From Candidatus Gottesmanbacteria bacterium RIFCSPLOWO2_01_FULL_49_10 (GTDB taxonomy: Bacteria; Patescibacteriota; Microgenomatia; UBA10105; UBA927), in contig MFJZ01000020.1 of assembly GCA_001781025.1 (NCBI GenBank), positions 6,984 to 13,006 on the forward strand: 6,023 nucleotides of DNA, written 5' to 3'. Position numbers and translations under genes: made by a program. The notes under the pieces were generated by a model. That model searched no databases. It saw nothing but the letters and a program-made list of their open reading frames with translations, and was not told the DNA's origin. Position 1 is the first letter of the stretch. Every line of letters begins with the position of its first letter. Shown one piece after another: positions 1 to 5,317 of this stretch.

Positions 1-1293
1 GCCTTTATCGATCTCCAGTTTACGGATTTCCTCGGAGCGATCAAAAATTCCACTATCCCCGTCTACAATCTGACAGAGGCTCTCGAGCGGGGCGTGTGGA
101 TCGACGGCTCGTCGATTGAAGGATACGCGAGGATACACGAATCAGACATGTTTCTCATGCCGGATCCTGCGACTTACGCCCTCCTACCGTGGCGCAATCA
201 CGAGTCCGGCGGAAGAGTCGCGCGGTTTATCTGTGACGTCTACAAGCCTAATCATGAACCGTTTGAAGGCGATCCGAGAAATATTTTGAAACGCGCGATC
301 AAAGAGGCTAAAAAACTCGGGCTATCCTATTATGCCGGTCCTGAATGCGAATTTTTCCTTTTTCCGAAAGATGAACATGGCAATATCATGAGGACGTCGG
401 CGGGAAATGGCTATTACTTTAATCTCATCATGGATGAGAGCTATACCATCAAGCGCGAGATCATGGAAGCCCTCGACGCTATGGGGATAGCCACCGAGAC
501 GAGCACCAATGAAGTAGCCAATAATCAGCACGAGCTGGACATCCGCTACGACGAGGGACTGCGCGCGGCTGATAATACGATTACGCTCAAGATGGCTGCC
601 AAGTTCATCGCACACAGCCACGGATTTTATGCCGCCTTCATGCCGAAGCCGTTTTATGGCATCAACGGCAGCGGCATGCATACGCACCAGAGTATCTGGA
701 AAAATGGCAAGAATGTGTGTTTCGACCGCAAAGATCCGTACAGTTTGTCTCAAACCGCGTATCAGTTTATAGCAGGGCAACTGACCTATGCACGGGAGAT
801 TGCAGGTGTATTTGCTCCCACGGTCAACTCGTATAAGCGGTTGACGCCGGGCTTTGAGGCGCCGGCGTATGTCTGTTGGGCCCGCATCAACAGGTCGGCA
901 CTCATTCGGATCCCGAAAGTCTCCAAGGGGTACGAGGAAAAAGCGACCCGGATAGAAATACGGTGCCCGGATCCGTCTGGCAATCCATACCTAACGTTTG
1001 CGGTACTTCTCAAAGCTGGACTTGAGGGAATAAAAAAAGGATTGAAGGCTCCCAAGCCGGTTGAGGAAAACTTATTTGAATTTGATGACGCCAAACTTGC
1101 CCAGCACTACGTCACGAAATTGCCGGCAAGTTTGCGTGAGGCGATGGCCGAGATTGAAAAAGGGAGTATCGTGCGGGAGGCATTTGGCGAATATACCTGG
1201 AGAAGGTATCTCGAAGCAAAAGAGCAGGAATGGGATGCATTCAGGACCGCGGTGACGGATTGGGAGATCGCACGCTATCTACCAACACTCTGA
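1..1293 (+). CDS. glnA: Glutamine synthetase, class I-alpha, 5' end outside window
   Basis: ATP-dependent cytoplasmic enzyme that joins ammonia to glutamate to give glutamine, normally a dodecamer. The frame is open from base 1 (AFIDLQFTDFLGAIKN...), so the gene starts upstream; the GTG at 94 is internal. 430 residues are visible, and alignment from memory with Bacillus subtilis GlnA suggests about 18 are missing. In fragment numbering I see WIDGSSIEG (33-41), the catalytic-face glutamates in GPECEFF (E115, E117), EVANNQHELD, NGSGMH (ending H227), NSYKR (from N276), NRSALIRIP and RIEIRCPDPSGNPYL. R44 and E286 fall exactly at the positions of Bacillus R62 and E304, which mediate glutamine feedback inhibition. 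The GSI-beta adenylylation motif (NLYDLP-like) is absent; the C-terminal part reads PVEENLFEFDD. A loop after RIP is about 4 residues longer than in Bacillus. It ends in TGA, about 60-75 nt before gatC. Confidence 0.96.
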   Translation, partial: AFIDLQFTDFLGAIKNSTIPVYNLTEALERGVWIDGSSIEGYARIHESDMFLMPDPATYALLPWRNHESGGRVARFICDVYKPNHEPFEGDPRNILKRAIKEAKKLGLSYYAGPECEFFLFPKDEHGNIMRTSAGNGYYFNLIMDESYTIKREIMEALDAMGIATETSTNEVANNQHELDIRYDEGLRAADNTITLKMAAKFIAHSHGFYAAFMPKPFYGINGSGMHTHQSIWKNGKNVCFDRKDPYSLSQTAYQFIAGQLTYAREIAGVFAPTVNSYKRLTPGFEAPAYVCWARINRSALIRIPKVSKGYEEKATRIEIRCPDPSGNPYLTFAVLLKAGLEGIKKGLKAPKPVEENLFEFDDAKLAQHYVTKLPASLREAMAEIEKGSIVREAFGEYTWRRYLEAKEQEWDAFRTAVTDWEIARYLPTL

Positions 1294-1334
1294 CTAAGTT
1301 ATTTCCGCACGGCTCCTTATCCACTTCATGTCTT

Positions 1335-1339
1335 AGGAG
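1335..1339 (+). promoter_or_regulatory. AGGAG ribosome-binding site candidate upstream of gatC
   Basis: AGGAG is a good match to the anti-Shine-Dalgarno complement. It lies 12 nt before the ATG at 1352, a long but usable spacing, and 30 nt before the ATG at 1370, which is too far. It therefore favours the 1352 start if it is used. A CTCCT at 1313-1317 could pair with it (see findings). Confidence 0.4.
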
Positions 1340-1354
1340 TAACGGATTATCATG

Positions 1355-1360
1355 TATAAT
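1355..1360 (+). promoter_or_regulatory. Perfect TATAAT -10 box just before the second gatC start
   Basis: This is a six-of-six match to the sigma-70 -10 consensus in the only intergenic gap of the window. Transcription would start around 1367-1370, placing the ATG at 1370 at or near the 5' end of a leaderless mRNA. The -35 region is poor: TTAGGA at 1333-1338, with a 16-nt spacer, matches TTGACA at three of six positions. If this is a promoter, it would drive gatCAB, the GGDEF gene and dnaE. The alternative is chance, with TATAAT simply encoding Tyr-Asn of a longer GatC. Confidence 0.4.
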
Positions 1361-1369
1361 GGCAGCATC

Positions 1370-1672
1370 ATGAGTGATACCCTATCCACCTCAGACATAC
1401 AACACATTGCAAAACTAGCAAATATAAAGCTAGGACCCGACGAAGAGAAGAAACTTTATCCGCAGCTAGCCTCTATACTTGACTATATATCTCAACTCCA
1501 AAAAGTGTCTACAGAAAAAGTAGAATCTACCTCTCAAGTGACTGGGCGAGTGAACGTATTTCGTGAAGATGAGATAGACACGAGTCGGGTATTAACGCAA
1601 GAACAGGTTCTGTCAAATGCTCCCGCATCGCACAACGGACATATTCGAGTGAAAGCCATTTTTGAAGAATAG
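1370..1672 (+). CDS. gatC: Asp/Glu-tRNA amidotransferase subunit C (GatC)
   Basis: Small subunit of the GatCAB amidotransferase. In known structures GatC wraps around GatA and the GatA-GatB interface and stabilises GatA. The 100-residue product is the usual family size. Family features seen are HIAKLANIKL near the N-terminus (HIAKLARLxL in most members), the helix QLASILDYISQL, the segment VESTSQVTGRVNVFREDEI (family: V-PT-----N--RED-V) and the end NAPASHNGHIRVKAIFEE. The PT of the family is ST here. The start is uncertain: ATG 1370 gives a normal-length N-terminus (MSDTLSTSD), while ATG 1352 adds six residues (MYNGSI) and has AGGAG 12 nt upstream. I prefer 1370 because the family normally begins a few residues before the HIAKLA helix. 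gatA follows after 6 nt. Confidence 0.93.
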   Translation: MSDTLSTSDIQHIAKLANIKLGPDEEKKLYPQLASILDYISQLQKVSTEKVESTSQVTGRVNVFREDEIDTSRVLTQEQVLSNAPASHNGHIRVKAIFEE

Positions 1673-1678
1673 TCTTTT

Positions 1679-3091
1679 ATGGATCTTTCTGACTTAACGA
1701 TAAAAGAAGCGCGTGAGAAGCTTCATAAAAAAGAATTCTCTGCAGCGGAGCTTGTGCAGGCCTCTCTTGAGCGCATTACCGCGATCGATCCCCAAATCCA
1801 TGCCTTTTTGACCGTCGCCCAAAAGGAAGCAACAAAAGCAGCTCAGGACGCTGATCAATTGATAGCGCAAGGGGTCAATAAGCCTCTTTTGGGAATTCCC
1901 GTTGCGGCGAAAGATCTTTATTCTACGCAAAATATCCGGACTACCGCAGGTGCTAAAATCATTGAACACTATATTCCACCGTATGATGCGACTGCGGTAT
2001 GTAGGCTAAAAGAAGCAGGAGCAATCGTGATCGGCAAAACAAATGAAGATGCCTGGGGGCATGGCTCTTCCGGAGAAAATAGCGATTATGGCCCCACCAA
2101 AAATCCTTATGATTTGACGCGAGTGCCCGGAGGCTCGAGTTCCGGCTCGGCCGCTGCTGTTGCGACCGGTATGTGTTTGGCAGCCACAGGTACCGATACC
2201 GGGAGCTCCATCAGGCTACCCGCAGCATTTTGTAACCTCGTCGGCATCAAGCCTACATACGGTCGCGTACCCCGCTATGGCATTATCGCCATGGCATCTT
2301 CATTTGATACCATCGGCCATCTTACAAAGACTGTTTATGACAATGCGCTTGTGTGCGAGATCACATCCGGAAAAGATCCGTATGACGGGACGAGCGCAGA
2401 CGTTCCCGTGCCGAAATACACATCATGGTTAGGTCGACCTATCCGAGGAATGAAAATCGGGCTGCCAAAAGAATATTTTGATGCTAACGGTATGGATGGT
2501 AACATCCGCCGTGTTATAGAAACCGCAACCGAAGTATTAAAAAATCTTGGCGCTGAGATAGTCGATGTATCATTACCCCATACTAAGTATGCCATGGCGT
2601 GTTATTACGTTTTAGTTCCCTCAGAAATTAGCTCGAACTTAGCCCGTTTTGACGGAATACGATATGGATATACGAGAGAAACGTTCGGACAAGAAGCCAA
2701 GCGCCGCATCATGATCGGCACGTACGCATTGTCAGCCGGTTACTACGATGCGTATTACCTGAAAGCTGCAAAAGTCCGTACCCTGATAAAAAAGGATTTT
2801 GACGATGCGTTTAGCAATGTTGATGTTTTGATCGTCCCTTCTTTTCCTTCTACTCCCTTTGCGATTGGCGAGAAAACTACTGATCCTTTATCGATGTATT
2901 TATCAGATATTTTTATGTGCCCGGTGAATCTAGCTGGCGTGCCAGCGATTAACATGCCGGCCGGATTTGTGGATGGTCTTCCGGTAGGTATGCAAATCAT
3001 CGGTTCACAGTTTGCAGAAGAGAAACTGTACAAAATTGCTTACGCATATGAGCATGAGACCGAATGGTACAAAATAAAACCAAATCTATGA
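1679..3091 (+). CDS. gatA: Asp/Glu-tRNA amidotransferase subunit A (GatA), amidase
   Basis: Catalytic amidase subunit that hydrolyses glutamine and passes ammonia to GatB for amidation of mischarged Glu-tRNA(Gln) or Asp-tRNA(Asn). The 470-residue product is close to family length (about 480). The Ser-cisSer-Lys triad can be placed by comparison with Staphylococcus aureus GatA: K78 (in PVAAKD), S153 (in GGSSSGS) and the nucleophile S177 (in DTGSSIRLP). The 24-residue Ser-Ser spacing is conserved, and the segment from G151 to A182 fits the amidase signature as I recall it. LVGIKPTYGRVPRYGIIAMASSFDTIG follows, as in other GatA proteins. Two common residues differ: the Gly before the nucleophile is S176, and the usual RQP is RLP. 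No strong Shine-Dalgarno precedes ATG 1679, 6 nt after gatC, so translational coupling is likely. The stop overlaps the gatB start as ATGA. Confidence 0.97.
   Translation: MDLSDLTIKEAREKLHKKEFSAAELVQASLERITAIDPQIHAFLTVAQKEATKAAQDADQLIAQGVNKPLLGIPVAAKDLYSTQNIRTTAGAKIIEHYIPPYDATAVCRLKEAGAIVIGKTNEDAWGHGSSGENSDYGPTKNPYDLTRVPGGSSSGSAAAVATGMCLAATGTDTGSSIRLPAAFCNLVGIKPTYGRVPRYGIIAMASSFDTIGHLTKTVYDNALVCEITSGKDPYDGTSADVPVPKYTSWLGRPIRGMKIGLPKEYFDANGMDGNIRRVIETATEVLKNLGAEIVDVSLPHTKYAMACYYVLVPSEISSNLARFDGIRYGYTRETFGQEAKRRIMIGTYALSAGYYDAYYLKAAKVRTLIKKDFDDAFSNVDVLIVPSFPSTPFAIGEKTTDPLSMYLSDIFMCPVNLAGVPAINMPAGFVDGLPVGMQIIGSQFAEEKLYKIAYAYEHETEWYKIKPNL
3088..3091 (+). promoter_or_regulatory. ATGA stop/start overlap coupling gatA to gatB
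   Basis: The gatB ATG and gatA TGA share bases. There is no recognisable Shine-Dalgarno just upstream (A-rich sequence), so gatB is probably translated by reinitiation of ribosomes leaving gatA. This supports 3088 over the in-frame ATG at 3064, which lies inside gatA and would add eight residues (MVQNKTKS) not typical of GatB. Confidence 0.7.
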
Positions 3092-4506
3092 ATCAAGAAT
3101 TGACAACTTACGAACCGATTATCGGGATCGAGATTCATGTGGAACTCGCCACGGCGAGTAAAATGTTTTGCGGCTGTCCGGCAGATCAGTTCGGAAAGGA
3201 GCCCAATACGCAGCTCTGTCCGATATGTTTAGGGCTACCCGGAGCGCTCCCGGTCCCAAACAAAAAAGCCGTCGAGTGGACAATCCTATTGGGGCTTGCC
3301 TTAGGGTGCACGGTAAACGAAGAATCTAAATTTGACCGAAAACACTATTTTTATCCGGATCTTCCGAAAGGATATCAGATAAGCCAATACGATCAACCTC
3401 TCGCGATCAATGGATCGTTAGAACTCAAAACTCAAAACTCAAAACTCAAAACTATCAGAATTCATCGAGTACACTTGGAGGAGGATACGGGCAAGCTCAT
3501 GCACGCCACCGTGGACGGGCAACGTGTGTCCCTCGTGGACTTTAATCGGAGTGGTGTGCCGCTGGTTGAGATCGTCACCGAGCCGGATTTCCGTTCAGTC
3601 GAAGAAGTAGATGTATTTGCCAAAAAGCTCCAACAGATCGTGCGGTACCTGGGGATTTCCGGGGCGGACATGGAGAAAGGGAGTATGCGAATAGAACCTT
3701 CGGTGTCTATTCGCAAATCCCAAATCCCAAATCCCAAATCCCAAACAATATCAAAATCCAAAATTCCAAACAAAAACAAACTTCCGGCGTATCGGGTGGA
3801 GATAAAGAATATCAACTCATTTAAGTTTGCCAGGAATGCCATAACCTATGAAATAGAGAGGCAAACAGAGCTTTTGGAACGCGGAGAGATGCCTACCCAG
3901 CAGACGCGGGGATTTATGGAATCCAAAGGGGTCACTATCGCCCAACGGGAGAAAGAAGAGGCGCATGACTACCGTTACTTCCCGGAGCCGGATATACCGC
4001 CGATGCGTTTTGCGCAATCTCAAATTTCAAATTTCAAATCTCAAATTGGGGAGTTGCCTGATACAAAAAGAACAAGATTTATGCAAGAGTATGGATTAAG
4101 TGAGTATGATGCGGGGTTGTTGGTAGAGAGTCGTAAGCGCTCAGATTATTTTGAAGAAGCGGTAAAAGCCACGCTCGATACCGGGAATCAAGCGATCAAA
4201 CTATATCAGATTTCGCCAAAAGCGATTGCGAATTGGATTATTAACAAGAAAGTTGATGTGGCGTGTGTGACGCCGGCACAACTTTTGGATCAGATTGTAC
4301 AAGCGACTGCAACTACTTCGGTATCAGACGAGGATTTAGAAAAAATCATCAATCAGGTCTTGGCAGAAAATCCGAAAGCGGTAGAGGATTACAAGAACGG
4401 CAGAGAACAAGCGCTATTGTACTTGCTTGGTAATGTTCGGAAAAAACTGTCCGGAACTATGGATATGAGCATTGTCCGTAACGGTTTACTCGCCAGACTT
4501 AGGTGA
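3088..4506 (+). CDS. gatB: Asp/Glu-tRNA amidotransferase subunit B (GatB) with heptamer-encoded insertions
   Basis: GatB binds the mischarged tRNA, activates the Glu/Asp with ATP and accepts ammonia from GatA. The 472-residue product starts YEPIIGIEIHVEL and has the zinc-type cysteines C28, C30, C44 and C47 (CGCP...CPIC). It then carries HYFYPDLPKGYQISQYDQP, HLEEDTGK, the GatB signature VDFNRSGVPLVEIV (150-163), VEIKNINSFKF and DYRYFPEPD (294-302). The C-terminal GatB/YqeY tail begins near residue 354 and contains NPKAVEDYKNG. At about 119 residues this tail is some 30 shorter than usual, with the gap between the helices near ATATT. Three low-complexity segments at residues 113-122, 210-231 and 312-320 are encoded by 7-bp tandem repeats, all in frame and between conserved blocks. 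All conserved motifs around them are intact, so the gene looks functional. The stop overlaps the next gene as TGATG. Confidence 0.97.
   Translation: MNQELTTYEPIIGIEIHVELATASKMFCGCPADQFGKEPNTQLCPICLGLPGALPVPNKKAVEWTILLGLALGCTVNEESKFDRKHYFYPDLPKGYQISQYDQPLAINGSLELKTQNSKLKTIRIHRVHLEEDTGKLMHATVDGQRVSLVDFNRSGVPLVEIVTEPDFRSVEEVDVFAKKLQQIVRYLGISGADMEKGSMRIEPSVSIRKSQIPNPKSQTISKSKIPNKNKLPAYRVEIKNINSFKFARNAITYEIERQTELLERGEMPTQQTRGFMESKGVTIAQREKEEAHDYRYFPEPDIPPMRFAQSQISNFKSQIGELPDTKRTRFMQEYGLSEYDAGLLVESRKRSDYFEEAVKATLDTGNQAIKLYQISPKAIANWIINKKVDVACVTPAQLLDQIVQATATTSVSDEDLEKIINQVLAENPKAVEDYKNGREQALLYLLGNVRKKLSGTMDMSIVRNGLLARLR
3422..3453 (+). repeat. Heptamer array 1 in gatB, unit AACTCAA (CAAAACT)
   Basis: 4.6 perfect head-to-tail copies of a 7-bp unit with no mismatch. 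It encodes the period-7 peptide K-T-Q-N-S-K-L in the loop between AINGSLE and IRIHRVHLEEDTG of GatB. The forward unit has no stop in any frame; its reverse complement does. Confidence 0.97.
3714..3780 (+). repeat. Heptamer array 2 in gatB, unit CAAATCC with degenerate tail
   Basis: Four perfect CAAATCC units (3714-3741) run into CAAAC and then a decayed tail with further 7-mers, CAAAATC (3752-3758) and CAAAATT (3759-3765), and A/C-rich sequence to 3780. It encodes residues 210-231, a K/S/Q/P/N-rich stretch lying between SVSIR and YRVEIKNINSF, a place where GatB proteins normally have a short variable loop. Confidence 0.95.
4021..4047 (+). repeat. Heptamer array 3 in gatB, units CAAATTT/CAAATCT
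   Basis: CAAATTT, CAAATTT, CAAATCT and a partial CAAATT, preceded by CAATCT at 4015-4020. It encodes QISNFKSQI (residues 312-320) between the DYRYFPEPDIPPM block and the helix starting ELPDTKRTRFM. The orientation and CAAA core are the same as in the other two arrays. Confidence 0.93.
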
Positions 4507-5315
4507 TGGTTGTGTCTATGACAGAATCAAAAGATGCAAAATTGAGCACCGTATTTATCGGAAAAGGCATCGCCGACGAAGGGAGAATCGCCGATCCGCG
4601 CGTGGCACATAAGGCGTACGATACCCTCACCCAGTATGCAGACGCACTCGGCGAGGATAAAGTTTCCTTTTTTCAAAAACACGGAAATAACCCTATACTT
4701 ATCGGTCAAGCCGCTACTCAAATTAGCCTGGAGAGACATATCGAGGAGCTAGGTCAAAAACTGGATCATGACATTCTCACTGATCTCTATAATCGCCGAG
4801 GTTTTGAGGCGGAACTCACGCGTATGCTCGCCGATGCCGCTCGACATGGAAAACGCGTTGGTATTTTATTTCTTGACTTGGATAATTTTAAGTCCGGCGT
4901 CAACGATGCCTTTGGGCATGCAACCGGAGATGAAGTGCTTAAGATAGTTGCCGAGCTTTTGCGCCAATCTTCCCGTCAGACTGACGTTGTTGCTCGTTTT
5001 GGAGGAGATGAATTTGGTATCATCCTGCCTGATGTAAACAACGAGACGCCGGAACTATTTCGATACCGGTTGAAAGAGGGTCTGGAAAATAAGTCAAAAA
5101 TACTCAATGCGCTTAGAGTTATTGGTATAAGCATGGGATACGCAGAATTTGTCGGTGGGAAAAATGAACTAAAGTCAGAAGCGGTCATCGTCCATAAGGC
5201 AGATCACGCGATGTATAACGCCAAAGCTCTTGAGAAAGCACCGGGGCTCGTAAAATTAGTCCAATGGGAGGAAGGTATGGAAAATACACATAGACAATTA
5301 CCACAACGAGCGTAA
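4506..5315 (+). CDS. GGDEF-domain protein, probable diguanylate cyclase
   Basis: Likely makes cyclic di-GMP from two GTP as a homodimer in the cytoplasm; no signal peptide or membrane segment is visible. The product is 269 residues from ATG 4506. Residues 1 to about 85 match no sensor domain I recognise; 68-92 look like a helical linker leading into DILTDLYNRRGF, the usual domain start. Catalytic elements are D124 and D126 in LDLDNFK, N133/D134, GH (137-138), GGDEF (166-170) and the late motifs SMGYA and ADHAMYNAK (to 240). An RxxD product-inhibition I-site (R157, D160) sits five residues before GGDEF, the canonical spacing. The FK-to-ND spacing is one residue longer than usual (FKSGVND). Starts at GTG 4503 or ATG 4518 are also possible; 4506 is chosen for its TGATG overlap with gatB. 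It carries a 29-residue tail after the domain and lies 2 nt from dnaE. Confidence 0.92.
   Translation: MVVSMTESKDAKLSTVFIGKGIADEGRIADPRVAHKAYDTLTQYADALGEDKVSFFQKHGNNPILIGQAATQISLERHIEELGQKLDHDILTDLYNRRGFEAELTRMLADAARHGKRVGILFLDLDNFKSGVNDAFGHATGDEVLKIVAELLRQSSRQTDVVARFGGDEFGIILPDVNNETPELFRYRLKEGLENKSKILNALRVIGISMGYAEFVGGKNELKSEAVIVHKADHAMYNAKALEKAPGLVKLVQWEEGMENTHRQLPQRA
5266..5271 (+). promoter_or_regulatory. Strong internal Shine-Dalgarno near the end of the GGDEF gene
   Basis: GGGAGG (within GGGAGGAAGG) lies 5 nt before an in-frame ATG at 5277. Translation from there gives a 12-residue peptide (MENTHRQLPQRA) ending at the shared TAA, 2 nt before the dnaE ATG. It is the best ribosome-binding site in the window and could load ribosomes that reinitiate at dnaE, which has no good site of its own. 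It may also simply result from codons for Trp-Glu-Glu-Gly. Confidence 0.35.
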
Positions 5316-5317
5316 CC

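Noticed and set aside
94..96. GTG as the glnA start
   Set aside because: The same frame is open back to base 1 and the upstream residues match the glutamine synthetase N-terminal beta-grasp region, so the start is outside the window.
1294..1351. Rho-independent terminator after glnA
   Set aside because: No GC-rich stem followed by a T run is present; only a weak 5-6 bp pairing with a long loop.
3064..3066. ATG inside gatA as the gatB start
   Set aside because: It adds eight residues not typical of GatB, and the ATGA overlap at 3088 is a standard coupled start.
3462..3842. 126-codon open frame on the minus strand
   Set aside because: It is a shadow of gatB. Its Trp/Asp/Leu/Gly-rich part is only the reverse complement of the CAAATCC array, which happens to be stop-free both ways.
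3714..4047. CRISPR array
   Set aside because: The units are 7 bp, directly adjacent, without spacers, and lie inside a coding gene.
3422..4047. gatB broken by repeat insertion
   Set aside because: The frame stays open through all three arrays and every conserved GatB motif before, between and after them is intact.
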